Made by a program: the position numbers and the translations under genes. A stretch of 64,000 nucleotides of DNA from Spodoptera frugiperda (taxonomy: Eukaryota; Arthropoda; Insecta; Lepidoptera; Noctuidae), in NCBI RefSeq assembly GCF_023101765.2, contig NC_064230.1:5828001-5892000 (forward strand), given 5' to 3'. Every line of letters begins with the position of its first letter. The stretch's first letter is position 1. Shown one piece after another: positions 18,094 through 31,400 of the stretch. The notes beneath the pieces are model-generated. The model worked only from the letters and a program-made list of their open reading frames with translations. It made no database searches and was not told where the DNA came from.

Positions 18094-20427
18094 CTAAGGA
18101 GAAGGAGGTTCCACTTTAACCTGAGTTTCAATAAGATCATGCAACTCCATTTTCACATCCAAAGTCGTACTCTCCGGTAACATATCATGAAACGCACCAA
18201 AATTAGACACATCATTCTCTTCCTCGCTCATTTCTGCCGTACATAACTCACTCAAAATCATTTTACTCTTCGACAGATCAGAATTTATCACTTTATACCT
18301 CTGTATAGCAAATTCTAGTGAATTGTACGATTGCAAACAGTATTCGCATTTGAAAATAACCGAATCTCGTAAATGCTTTAGTTTATTATGAATATCAATG
18401 TAAAACTCGTCGTTGAAATGTTTTATGCAATTTTCGCAGTCTACAGCAAAACTTCTCCTACGCGATCCGAACGTCGCGAGTTCATCGACATCAAAATCTG
18501 TGTGAAACTTTTTTATATGTCGTTTCAGAGTTTTTCTCGTACTAAAGTCTTTCATACATAAAATGCATCTCGGTAAAACTTTCTGTTTTATATTTGGCAC
18601 CAAATTTACATGACATTCATCATTATGGGCATCAAATTTCTCTTGCCCTTTAAACACTAGATTACACTCTTCACACTTATATATCTGATCTTCAGCCAAA
18701 TGTTTCGTTTGCAAATGTATAGTCAAAGCCTCGTTACTGCTAAACGAAACTGAGCATAGATGACATGGAAACGTATTCATATTGAAAGAGTGTAACAGTT
18801 TTAGATGTATCTTGCAAGATTTGGCTGATTCGAAGCGTTTCTGGCATATATGACACTGTGGGAACGCTGTGGAATTCGGATGCTTAGTCCTAACATGTTT
18901 TCTTAAACTCCTTTTCTCTTTAAAAAGCGTTTCACATTCAATACACTTATGCCTTTGCATTCCCAAATGCGTATACTCTACATGCCTTCGAATATTTCTT
19001 TTAGATTTGAATTGCTTATCACAGTATTCGCAACGGGACCACGAGTCATTATTGTGAACAATTTTGATGTGAGATGCCAAATAGTATTTGTTGCTGCAGA
19101 TTTTGCCGCAAAGCTCGCATTCTACCTCTTCATCTGTTGTGTGTTTCAACTTTATATGATGTTTCAATGACCGATCACTGTAGTAGATCCTATCACAGTG
19201 CTTACACTTAAAAGATACCGAATCTTCGTCGATATTTGTCGAAGATATGTTAGAGTCTGCGATTTGGGCTTGCGGATGGAAAATTCTCGTATGAAACTCT
19301 AAACTTGATATATCTGTGAATAATTTATCGCAATGTGCGCAGGAGTTTACGTTCGGAGGCGGCAGACAGACAGTCTTATGAGCAGTCATTGTCTCTTTAC
19401 TGAAAAACTTGTTAAAACACACGTTACAAGTTGATAGAGAGTATTCAGTGTCGTGGTTGACTCGCATATGGTTTTTCAGCTCGTATACAGTCAAAAACGA
19501 ATTCTCGCAGAACTCACAAGCATATATGTTATTCGAATCCATTCCGTATTGTTTTAGTAAAGATTTTTTGCAGTATTTGTAAAAGGATTTAAAAGAATGT
19601 TCTATTTTTACGTGCCGTCGCAACGAGGGCTCATCATCAAATGACTTATCGCACGACTCACATTGATACTCCGCATTCCGAGACTCAATTTCAGAAGTCT
19701 GATGGTGATATTGTACATGGGAGTCATAATTATCTCTTCCTACAATAACTTTGCAACAAAAATTGCACGTTAAATGCTCCTGATTATCCGAACTATGTCT
19801 CGTTCTTGCATGCCGACGCAAACTCTGATTGGACGTGTAAACTTTCGGGCATATATCGCATTTAAACTCCCCTTTTTCCCCATGAAACATTTCTATATGT
19901 CTCTTCAAATTTCTATTATTTGTGTACACTTTTTCGCACAAATGGCACTTGACAAGGTCTCGTTCAACAGAATTGTGCACGGATTGTATGTGAGCTATTA
20001 AAGACTGTTTTCCTTTAAAGATTTTATTGCAATCATTGCATGTAGGGTACTCAACGTCTGGGTTATGAAGCTGATTCATATGCCGTTTTAAATTGCGTTC
20101 AGTTGTGAACGTTTTTTCGCACAATCGGCATCGAATTTCAAAGCCTAAGCCCTGTAAATGCACGGTGATCATATGGGATACTATATTCTGTTTTCTGGTG
20201 AAGATTCGACCGCATAATTCGCATTCAGGGAAGGGTTGGTTGTAGTTATTATGTCCTCTCGACATATGTTGTTGTACGCCGGCTAAACTGCCAAAATTTT
20301 GGCCGCAAATATCACATCGACATGACGAGTTGATATGACAGTTTTCTATGTGAGTCTGGAGATTATATTTTCTCGTAAAAGTCCGCGAACAGTAGTCGCA
20401 TACGAAGTCTAAAGTGTTGGGATACAT
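18094..20427 (-). CDS. C2H2 zinc-finger protein with about 20 fingers, intronless coding region
   Basis: 777 residues starting MYPNTLDFVCDYC. I count 20 canonical C2H2 fingers and two degenerate ones (the eleventh ends in C instead of the second H; the last lacks its histidines). Examples: CDYCSRTFTRKYNLQTHIE, CELCGRIFTRKQNIVSHMI, CILCMKDFSTRKTLKRHIK. Linkers are irregular, not TGEKP, so this is the diverse poly-finger type rather than a recent tandem array. The C-terminus after about residue 715 is acidic (SEEENDVSN, VKMELHD, VKVEPPSP); VKVEPPSP resembles a SUMO-acceptor type motif. Probable nuclear DNA- or RNA-binding protein; I cannot name an orthologue. The start is supported by a stop just upstream and an acceptor-like TTTCAG ending at 20474 that implies a spliced 5' UTR; a possible donor for it is ATCGTGAGT at 21437. 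Confidence 0.9.
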   Translation of the reverse strand: MYPNTLDFVCDYCSRTFTRKYNLQTHIENCHINSSCRCDICGQNFGSLAGVQQHMSRGHNNYNQPFPECELCGRIFTRKQNIVSHMITVHLQGLGFEIRCRLCEKTFTTERNLKRHMNQLHNPDVEYPTCNDCNKIFKGKQSLIAHIQSVHNSVERDLVKCHLCEKVYTNNRNLKRHIEMFHGEKGEFKCDICPKVYTSNQSLRRHARTRHSSDNQEHLTCNFCCKVIVGRDNYDSHVQYHHQTSEIESRNAEYQCESCDKSFDDEPSLRRHVKIEHSFKSFYKYCKKSLLKQYGMDSNNIYACEFCENSFLTVYELKNHMRVNHDTEYSLSTCNVCFNKFFSKETMTAHKTVCLPPPNVNSCAHCDKLFTDISSLEFHTRIFHPQAQIADSNISSTNIDEDSVSFKCKHCDRIYYSDRSLKHHIKLKHTTDEEVECELCGKICSNKYYLASHIKIVHNNDSWSRCEYCDKQFKSKRNIRRHVEYTHLGMQRHKCIECETLFKEKRSLRKHVRTKHPNSTAFPQCHICQKRFESAKSCKIHLKLLHSFNMNTFPCHLCSVSFSSNEALTIHLQTKHLAEDQIYKCEECNLVFKGQEKFDAHNDECHVNLVPNIKQKVLPRCILCMKDFSTRKTLKRHIKKFHTDFDVDELATFGSRRRSFAVDCENCIKHFNDEFYIDIHNKLKHLRDSVIFKCEYCLQSYNSLEFAIQRYKVINSDLSKSKMILSELCTAEMSEEENDVSNFGAFHDMLPESTTLDVKMELHDLIETQVKVEPPSP

Positions 20428-20564
20428 TTTTGAGATTCTTCTTTTCTGTCGTGTTTATTTTGATGTTTTAGATCTGAAATTAAAGATTTTTTTAAATTAA
20501 AAGTTGTTTTTAATATGTTAATAACGCAATCTGAAGAGAATAATGAGGATAGTGACTCAGCAAC

Positions 20565-20830
20565 GCAAGTGTGTGTGAGCCATGCTTCGGCACTGCTATG
20601 CCGGCTCGACCGGAGTGATACCACGGCCTCACAGAAAGCCGACATGAAACAACGCTAGCATTTTGTTTCGTTGTATGAGTAAAGTTACCGGAGGCCCGAT
20701 TACTCCCCTTCCCAATCCCCAATTCCACAACAATCCTTAATTTCCAAACCCCCTAAAAGCCGGCAATGCACTTGTAACGTTTATAGTGTTTCGGGTGTCA
20801 ATGTTCGTTCACCAGCTTTTACAATAAAGA
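20565..20830 (-). repeat. Family B repeat
   Basis: Minus-oriented copy: GAGCCATGCTTCGGCACTGC, CGGCTCGACCGGAGTGATAC, then CGGCAATGCACTTGTAACG. Confidence 0.65.
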
Positions 20831-21501
20831 AAATGGTAAAATAATGAGTGTACTGGGTGGGACTGCCTCATTGTCAAGTTTGTAAGAAAAACTGCTGAGC
20901 AATAAGATTTTAAGAATTAAATAATAATGTTATTAGTACTAGACTGAGATTGTGAAAGACTCTTAAGTAGTAGAGGCGCATAGTCCAGCAGGGGACTATT
21001 GCTGTTAAGCTGGTTTAATAGCAAGTAAATAACTATATTATAGTGACTTAGAAAACCAAATGAACAAGGTTTCCCCTACAATCTATGTTTTAATAGTTCA
21101 TATTTTAATTTTAAGTGAAACTACTCAATCGTATTACAATACAATTTAACACAAAGCAAGATCATGACCTGGATTCTTACATATGACACTTTTCCACAGT
21201 CAAAAATACTATTAGGAGTAAAGAAACTTAATAAGTTGTGAATTTTATGCTTATATTTCATGGTTTAAGCAAGGTGTCTATTTTCTATAGTATTTCTTTA
21301 GTTAGTCGCTGTTTGACTACAAAATATGTTGCCACGTCCAACTAGATGTAATTGTGGTGTCGAAATAACTTTATACTAGCTTGAAAAGGTATTACTGAAG
21401 AATTTTAAGCACAAAAATAAATGAAAATAAAACTCACGATTAAATCCATTTTTGTGACTTTCACCATCACGATATTATTATTTATTTCGTTTCATAACAC
21501 A

Positions 21502-21699
21502 TTATTTTAACAATACCATTGACAGATTGTCTGGTCTATTGTTATTTCGTAAATAATCAAACTCCTTGCGAAATGCAATTATTAATTTTGTTGATGCCAT
21601 AGTACTATGAAAACTCGAAATGAAAGATGAAGTCGACACTGTCTGTAACGATTTCGAAAACATTATTTTGATGATATTGCAATTTTTTTCTGTCCTCAA
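21502..21699 (-). CDS. Unassigned 65-residue open frame
   Basis: Open frame on the minus strand with a basic, serine-rich start (an internal MFSKSLQTV that could pass for a mitochondrial presequence) and then FRKEFDYLRNNNRPDNLS. It looks more protein-like than most short frames here, but no family is recognised. It lies about 1.07 kb upstream of the minus-strand zinc-finger gene and could simply be an upstream open frame in its first, untranslated exon. Treat as a candidate only. Confidence 0.18.
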   Translation of the reverse strand: MRTEKNCNIIKIMFSKSLQTVSTSSFISSFHSTMASTKLIIAFRKEFDYLRNNNRPDNLSMVLLK

Positions 21700-22465
21700 G
21701 CATCATGATATTTTAACCGATGTTTAAATTTTATTTTTGTTTGTATGCGTCATCTTTCAGGATTGATTAATTGTTTAAATTTCTAATCCAAAACAAATAA
21801 CGAGAAAAATGCGACTTTTGTTTTTGTAGTTATGCACAAAATGACATTGACACTGACATTTGACAGCAGATCACATCGACGCCGGCAAAATGACTGCGTT
21901 CATATTGAAACAAAATTTCTAGACTCTGTATCAGAGGCGGTAATTAAGTAATATCAATGCAATCTTTTGTAAAACAACATTTTATTTCACTTTATTAAAA
22001 AATACACATGAGAAATACATAAAGCGATTAGTATAATAAAAATAAAATAGTAATTAAGTTATTCCTTAATTATAAAATACGAACGCAACTGTACGAAATG
22101 CCAAAATTGTTTGGGTTATCGTTTACTTGGATTGATTGTAAATACGAATAAATACCGAAAAACAGCTAAAAATAAAAATATTGTATATATAGTGAATAAA
22201 TAAATACTGTAATACAAGTAACGGATCCAAAAAATAAACAATATTCGAAAGAAAATTCAAGAATTTTAGTCAACTCAATTTTCTCCCAAACATTTTACTT
22301 TGAAAACGAAATATAAATAAAATAATTATTTATTTAACAAAAGTCTAATAGATATGTCATTAAAGAATATATAGATGTATAAATAAGTGCAATAAACCTA
22401 TACTTTGTAACAGAACAGTGTATTTATTACAAAAATAATATAATTGTATTTTTTTATTTAAAATA

Positions 22466-25400
22466 ATGGAGAAACTAGCGCTTTGTAGGATATGTTTAAC
22501 GGAAAACGTACGCATGTATTTAGTAGCCGATAAACAGCTGCAGGAACTATATGAAAGACTGACTAATACTCCAGTAAGTTGTTAAATTATGTATCTATAA
22601 TATTTTTCCAATACATTATTTTATACTAAACAATACAGGACAACAATTTATGCCTGTTTTTTAGCAAGTAATACTTAGTTATCTACCTCCTCCAAAATAC
22701 TATAACAACCACTTATATCCCTGTTCCTTGAGCATAAAAAAATTATCCACAAAATTGAATTAAATCCCTAATTTTGTGAATTTATTTTTGTCCAAATCTT
22801 AAAAATCACGGTATACTCATGTATATTAATGTTCTTCTTTTGCAAAACATTGTGTTATTCAGAGAACATGAGAAATACCAGTCCTTCGTCATGTCACACT
22901 CATTAAAATCTTTGCATATACAATAAAAAATTAATAGTTAAAAGTAAATTAAAATCTTTCAGTTTGTAACTGAAGACAGCAGACCGATGTTGGCATGTTT
23001 CTTCTGTTACGCCAACCTGAAAAAATGCTGCTATTTCATGAGGAAGTGCCGGGAAGCTGAGGAGGTGTTCCATCAGATGCTCAACAGAGATTATGAAGTG
23101 AGTAGTACAGCGACTTTGTGACTGGTTGCGGCTTATTGACATTTTAAATGCGAATATTCGTGAGTTAAGGGTCACGGTGACTACTTACCATCAGGTAGAC
23201 CATGTGCTTTATTGCTACCATCCTCATGGTATAAAAAAAATACTTAATCATGTCAAAATGGCTGTAAGAAACCGGATAAAATTTTGACAGTGGTAAATTA
23301 TGATCTGGAATAAAACATAGACTACTTTATCTCATGAATAAAATAATAAATATGTCTATGTCTAATGTTTTAAAATAATCTACAAGATGGATATTGAAAT
23401 AAAAATTAGTCATCTACCATATTATAGATGTTAAAGATTGATGCATCTGTATAATTCGCGTATCGCTTTTCCTTTAGGGTACCCTAACATTACAAAATTT
23501 ATTATTATTATTTAATTAAAAAATAATTGTTTCAGCAAAAACCGCCAAAAATTAATGGCTTACCCTACGGTGGTTACATCAGAACTGCTATACAACACAT
23601 AGACACTACTGACTTGGACACCGGACACATCAAGCAGGAAGATGAGACCCTCAGAGCTGATCTGGGGATGAAGCAGGAGTCTCATGGTGATGGTATGTTT
23701 CTTTTTTGAGGGGTTACCCATCCAAGTCAATGTCAAAGCATTTATTTCAATTAATCCTAAATTAGGCACTTTTGAAACGTCAAATTGAATTGTCCGTCAG
23801 TGAAGCTAGGTGCGTTCCAAAATGTAGCTTCGAATGGAGAAGAAGGAGCAAGAAACTCCATCATTACTCTTTTCAAAAAATTATTTTTACAATATCTCTG
23901 ATATATTATTTGATCATTTACCTATTGTAATGTCTTCTCCCATCCAATGTCTTCTCCCGCCTTGGGCGAGGCGAGAGGGAGCGTCAGACTCTTACTGACT
24001 AAAAACCACTCCGTTCCTACTCCTGCTTTACGAGCCGAAGTATACCTGCAAGGTAGACTGCAGCTGCGGATCAGGCGTTAGTATTTTGCTGGTCTTTTGG
24101 GGATTAAGAATTGAAGGGTTGTTGGGGAAGGGCGGTAATTGGGCCTGTAACCCCACTCACACAACGCAAGCGTCGTTTCACATCAGTTTTCTGCTCAGCC
24201 GTGGTATCACTTCGATCAAGCCGGCCTTGCAGTGCCGAAGCATGGCGAGCCCATACTTGAAGGTCGGCAACGCATAAGTTACACCTCTGATATTGTATCC
24301 ACGGGCGGTGCTGATTGCTTACCATCAGATAATTTATCTACTCGTTTGCCATGAGCTTATGATTAGGGGCCCCCTTGTAGCTTAAAACTCATACAACAGA
24401 CAATATTAAAAATCTTTCTAACTAAATAATATTATTTCCTTTACAGAAGTATCTCAAGACATAGACAACACCTTCTCGTTATCAGAAGAGTGTCCCCAGC
24501 ATTCGGATTCAGAAGATGATTTACCTCTAATGAAGTTTAAGACAGAAGCGGAAGAAGATAAAGATATTTTACCCAAGAAGAGAATTAAGAAGAGAGGTAA
24601 GGAGATGTGCTTTATTTTCTAACTAATGCTCATGTTTGGATGTTTGTTCGTCAATCACTCTGAAACTACTGAACTGATTTTGATGAAATTTAGTATACAG
24701 ACAGGGTATGAGCCGACTTGGGTGATACGATATTTTTTATCTTACGGGAACCCGGGTTAAGCCGTTGCAGAAGTTGGTTTATAAACATTCCTATTAAATC
24801 ACTATTAAAAATCGGCCTCACAGGAAACCGACGTGAAACAAAGCTTACGTTGTATTATGTTATGTGAGTGAGGTTACCGAAGGCCCAATTACCCCCCTTC
24901 CCAATCTTCCCAATCCCTGATTCCCCAACAATCCTTGAAATCCTAATCTCCAAAAGGTCGATAACTTTTTTATGGTATAAGCCGGTAAACGAGCTGACGG
25001 ATCACCTGATAATAAGCAATCGTTACCGCCCATGGGCACTTGAAACACTAGAGGCGTTACATATGCGTTGAAGCCTTATTTATTTTATGTGCGTATACCT
25101 ACTTATTAACTAAAAACCACGGTTGATTCTGGAGAAAAGCTCTACTAGTTTCGTGTCACAGAGCCTACGAAACTAGTAGAGCTTTTCTCAATTAATGTAC
25201 CAGTGAGTAAACCGTGATTTTTTTAGTTAATTTAGTATGTCTCACGATAGTTATTATAAAGATATGTGATGATATTGTTTTATATAAGTTTTTAAACTGA
25301 CATGGTCACAAACACTATTATTTGAACTTATGACGGGATATTTACCATGTTTATTCACTTTGGTGAGTTTCCGATATTTCGGCACTGTTGCATGCGCCAT

Positions 25401-28400
25401 GATCACGGATTAACAGTGTTAATCCGTTAAGTTCTAATAATAATGATATTGTTTCAGTTCGAAAACCGGACTGCAGTGAAATAATACTGTCGAAAGAGGA
25501 ACAAATACAGAATCTGCAGGCGCGCTCCAAGTCTACGAACTATGTGAACTCTCCGTACAAATGCAACTACTGTTTCAAAGGATTCGTCGACGTCCGGGCT
25601 TATGGGAACCATAAGATGAAACATGATGTGGTATGTTTTATTTCTATACATTTTTAACCGACTTCAAAAAAAGGAGGTTCTCAGTTTCGCTTGTGTGTAA
25701 TTATGGATGTTTGTGGTTTTCAGCAAATTATTATTTTTAAGACTTAGGTGACGGTTTTTTTTTTCTCTTTATTTATTTAAAGGGGCTTTTACGCATAGCG
25801 TATGTCAGTCCCATCGTAACCTAATCTATTATAAACATATTACAAGATATGAGCCATGAAAATGACGGTTTTAAGTATATTAACTTTGGACCTTTGTAAT
25901 TTCTGAAGTTAATAAAAAATTGAAAAGTTTAATTTTTTTTTTCTTAAGCACGTTGTGTTCCCCCGTGTCTCGGCATCTGGACTTTAAAAGAGACTATCTC
26001 CTCTGAATTTGTTTCGGCATTTATTCACAGAGTAGTCGGATAGGAAATGTCGGCCTCATCTAGTTATTTAAGAGATTGACGTGTAAAAGAGTTACATTGT
26101 AACCTATTTCCAGAAATAATGACTTTGACTTTGACCTTCCCCCACTCCAGCGCAGCGGCCCCCACATATGCGACATCTGCCAGATGCGCTACCGGTCCGT
26201 GCAACTTCTGCGCACGCACGCCAACAACGCACACGTCCGGATATACAAGTGTAACAAGTGTGGCTACGTGTCGCATACTGGGTGAGTTCAACACTTAACA
26301 TAAAATAATATCAGATTATTGTAAACATATATATACTAGAATTGGAACTTAAAACGGGATATTTACCATGTTTTTCAATATATATACATACATATCGTCA
26401 CGCCTTTAATCCCCGAAGGGGTAGGCAGAGGTGCACATAACGGCACTCAATGTCACTGTACAATGTACTCCCACTTCACAATCTATGTTATAAGTCCCAT
26501 GTAATAGGGGGTGAGCCTTTTTTTTTGAGGGGGGAAAATCATCCAATGACTTCTCCCGCCTTGGGCGAGGCGAGAGGGAGTGTCAGACTCTTACTGACTA
26601 AAAACCACCCCGATGCTTCTGCTGCTTTTCGAGCCGGAGCCCCGGTGAACCCGCTAGGTAGTCCGCATTGCCATATACTGGACACAATTCCAAACTCCGA
26701 GCTACTACTGAAAGGTAAACGAGGTACGATAACCTGAAAATAACTCAGCAATTCTTTGCCCGGCAGTCGCACTTGCAATGACTCGGTCGAGGCACTTTAT
26801 ATGTGTGTGTGTATGTATGTAAATAAATTAAAATTATTATTTCAGAAATCAAGCGCGGATTCATGAGAAATGGCACAACGGACATACGTACGAGTGTCAG
26901 CTATGCAGTCATACATTCAGGTACGATACTTAAGTATTTAGTTTTATATAGCTACGGTCGTCCCACTGCAGGGCAAAGGCCTCCCTACCCTCCTTCCACT
27001 CCTCTCTGTGCAGAGCTTTCTGCGACCAATCCTAATCGTAGGTGTCAAGTTCATCCCGCCATATCCCTCTATTGTAAAATAAAATTTCATCTATGTCTAT
27101 AATTATGTTATCACCTCGCTGCTATCAGTTGATCATGCGAAAACACGCGCGCGGAATTATATTGTTTAGTTATTGTGATAAAAATATAACTAATGAGTAT
27201 ACAAAAAAAGTTTCTTCGGGAAAGTTGTTTGTAATCATGAGTACAATCACGTGTTTAAATATCGTTCACTAATTATCAGTCACCCTACATACATATATGT
27301 GATAGTGATTATTTATTCTCAGAAAGCCGACCTCCTATCTATCGCACATGAGGAAGCGCCACCCTACGGAGCACGTCTGCAATATATGTGGAGACAGCTT
27401 CGTGGGCAAACACGGGCTGCAGATGCATAAGAAGAAAACGCATGTGGACTGCGAAAAGGTATTTCAGGTTTTTTTTTAAAAAAACATTTCCCCACATTAG
27501 GATTTTCTCCTGTATCGTGTGTGCGTTTACAAACATACAAGTTCACATGCACATGACACCCAGACCCGAAGCAACAATTTGTGGATCACACAAAGAGTTG
27601 CTCCGTGCGGGAATCGAACCCGCTACCCGTTGCGCGGCAGCCAGTTGCCCAGCCACCGCACCAACCGTGCCGTCAAACGTCAAATTTTTATGTTGATAAG
27701 TCTGCGTTTGGCCACCGACCCGCTTACTGCCAGGACGGCGGCCGGCTCGACCGGAGTGATACTACGGCCTTACAGAAAACCGACGTGAAACAACGCTTGC
27801 GTTGTGTTTCGTTGTGTAAGTGAGGTTACCGGAGGCCCAATAATTACCCTCCTTCCCAATCTTGATGTTACTATCAGGGAAAGCAATCGCCGCCGCCCAT
27901 GGACACTTGAAACACCAGAGGCGTTACAAGTGCGTTGCCGGCCTTTTAGGAAGATTGAGAAGAGCAGAATTGGGCCTCCGTAGGCAATACGTAGAGATGT
28001 AGCTTGGTTGTGCATTCTCTATCGCCTATACCACGGGGAGTATCGCTTACCATCAGGTGAAACGTATGCTCGTTTGCTCCTATTCCATAAAAAATCCAAT
28101 AAATGGCATAGGATGTTTTAAAATAAATCTAAGTAAAAAAGTTACTCGTGTCCAAACTCCAAAGTTGGAAATGGCTAACTTTTCCAGTGTATTGTCGCAG
28201 TCTGTTTTACTAAGCTAATTTTTACAAAGAAAATACCAGCTCGGCCGTTCCTCTTCTTCATTTTTGAGGGCTTTGTTATACAAAAATCGCGTAAAGTTGG
28301 TTCTATTTGAAACTTTCGAGTTAAATTGTATCGTACTCAGGAGCAATAGCAATCCTCCACATATTTGAATTATATTTCCAGATGACAGATCCCGACAATC

Positions 28401-31400
28401 CCGACGACCCCGCCACGGGCAGGTTCTGCAAGGAGTGTAACATACAGTTCTACAACCTGGACGCTTGGAAGCGGCACATCTTGAGCTCCATCAAACACAC
28501 GCTGAAGACTGAAGAGAGGTGAGGTTTGCAAAATTATTTGGTGGTACATAATTATTTTCTAAGTAGTCAAATAAAATACTTAATTAGTATGTTATCTGCT
28601 TACTCACCACCGCCAGTAGCAGCGACAATCGCCGCGTCGTGTGTCGCGGAATGCTGCTCATGAATATGAGCCTCTAACAGTTAGGTCCGTGAGTAAGCCG
28701 ATAACATAATAATTAATACATAATTATTTATAATTTGGGGTAATAATACATAATTATTTTCTAACTAGTCAAATTTAAAACTTTTTTTTTGCAAGGACTC
28801 CCCTTTTGTCCCCGAAGAGGGGAAGAGCGCGAGGTGCACATAATGACTTTTAATGCCGCTATATGTATAATGTACACCCACTTTTCACCATTTTTGTTAT
28901 AAGTCCCATGTAATAGGGTGAGCCTATTGCTATATACTGGGCAAAATTCCAGACTCTTTGCTACTAATGATTAATTTTCGGAATACTGAAAAATGCCCAG
29001 TAATACGTACGCAGTCTCGCGTTCGATTCCCATGTCGGGTAAAGAGCTGCTGGGCCTTTTTCGGATTTTCGAAAATCATTCTCAGTTAGCACGGAGTTTA
29101 GAATTGTGTCCGGTATATGGCAATAGGCTCACCACCTATTACATGGGATGATGGGACTTATAACACAAATGGTGAAAAGTGGGTGTACATTGTATAGCGG
29201 CATTACGTGCCGTAATGTGCACCTCTGCCTACCCCTTCGATACATTAAAATCAATGTATTATTTCCAGCACAAACTGCTCAATATGTCAGTGGAAGTATA
29301 CAGGTAATGTGTCGTTGGAGACACATATGAAGGACCATGCAAAAGCTATGAGGAGGTCGCGCATCCCTCCCACTGGGAGCAAGGAGAGGAACTTTAGGTG
29401 TCAACAGGTAATTCTAAGTCTAAACGTGATAAATATTTATTTAGTACTAAGAATATAGACTTCTAAAACTAAAAGATAAAAAAATTGAAATTTTTAAGTG
29501 TGTTGTCAGCCTTTTGGTGGCTATGAATGAGGAATAGGCTAGGAATATAGCCTATTCCTTTAATAATTGGGGTATCTGGGATTGGAAAGATTGGGAAGGG
29601 GGATAATTGGGCCTCTGAATAATTACGCAAAAGATATGTCCCTCCCTACTTGAAAAATATATTTAAAATCTCTTTTATTATGTCAATTTATATGGATGCT
29701 GAGTCGAGCACATCGAGACATTATTACTTTAAATGCTGTGTGTACTTAATTAATTGTAATTTTCGAAATCTATATGCACAATATCATAATAAGAAAACAA
29801 CAAAATTTCATTAACACGCGCGTAGTCTTCAGATAACGCGTTCGTCTCGCTGCTAACAGCTGATCATGCAAAAGCACGCGCGCGCGTTTAGTTGTTTTGT
29901 TATTGTGATAAAAATAAAACTAATGAGTATACAAATAAAGTTTCTTCGGGAAAGTTGTTTGTAGTCATGAGTACAATCACGTGTTTAAATATCGTTCACT
30001 AATTACCAGTCACCTTATATACTAACAAAGGGTTGTCTCTACCGATAGCAGTATATATAAAAAAAAAATTAACAGTATTAAAGTTTTTCTAAAATCTATC
30101 TTATTGGACTGTACATAGAGTCCAAATTTATGTGTATATGGGAACACGTGGTATGGAATCACGTGTTTAAATATCGTTCACTAATTACCAGTCACCTTAT
30201 ATTGCAGTGTGGATCCAACTTCGTGACGCGCTCGAAACTACAGAGCCATATAAACAGGACACATTTGGGGCTCAAATACAATAAGAATATTGTATGCGAA
30301 GTATGTGGGAAGAAGTGTACGGTGAGTAAAGTAATATTGTGTATTTTAACTATGTAGATAATAGCAGTGGTGTAGCGTGCCTTGGTGGGACCCCATATAT
30401 GAATTTATTTGGGAGCTCCTGTTTTTTTCTTGTTTTGGGGGGCGGGGGATCATCGAATGGCTTTCCCCACCCTGTCTCTCAAGCCTCAAAGAGGAGACTT
30501 ACCAATGCTATAAAAGCGATCCCATGTTTGGGGGCCCTTATGATGATGTTGATTTTCCTAAAGTTGCTACCAACTTTTGAGCGTAATTAGTAATACAAAA
30601 TGTGTCAAAATTCTACCGCTGATAGGTAAATCTATCGTTCGGTAGGTTATTGGAATGCGCCGTAAGTCCATCATTGTATATTTGTACATAAAGTGTAAAA
30701 TAAAATATAACAAACAATAGTTAGATCAAACGAATCAAATGGCAGCTAATACGTCATTTCTACCTACGAAATTCACCTAGAAGTGACAATATATTTTGGA
30801 AAGCATATGTTTCCCTAAGAAAATAAAAAATACGTGTCTAATATTTTACAAGACGGGCATTAAAATAAAAATCAGTCATCTACCCTATTATAATAAATTC
30901 TATCTTTTCCCTTCACAGTCAAACGCAACGCTGAAATATCACCAGCGAACGCACACAGGAGAGAAGCCATACTCCTGCTCGTCTTGCTCCAAGCATTTTG
31001 TGGACAGCAACCAGCTTCGTATACATACACGGACACATACTGGAGAGAAACCGTATGTGTGTGCTGTATGTGGCAAGCGGTTCAGTCAGAAACCGGCTCT
31101 AAATCGACATTATAGGGTGGGTATTTGTTTAACAGTACTTTTTTTATGGAACACGTCGGTAAACGAGCATACGGATCACCTGATGGTAAGCAATTGCCGC
31201 CGCCCATGGACGCTTGAAACACTAGAGGCGTTACAGGTGCGTTACCGGCCTTTTTTGGGGGTTAGGAATTAAGCAGTTGTTGGAATCGGGGATTGGGAAG
31301 ATTGGGAAGGGAGGCCTCCGGTAACCTCACTCACACAACGAATCATAACGCAAGTTGTTTCACGTCGGTGTACTGCTCGGCCGTGTTATCACTCCGGTCG

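Larger units (their letters stand above)
20428..22465. other. Divergent interval between two zinc-finger genes
   Basis: Holds the 5' UTR and promoter of the minus-strand gene and of the plus-strand ZAD gene. A family B copy (20565-20830) sits in what is probably the 5' UTR intron of the minus gene. 21830-21900 has a TGACATTGACACTGACATTTGACAG-like stretch common upstream of moth genes. From 21960 to 22460 the sequence is AT-rich with no repeats recognised. Confidence 0.45.

Noticed and set aside
26064..26301. Minus-strand frames opposite ZAD-gene exon 6
   Set aside because: Antisense shadows of the zinc-finger exon.
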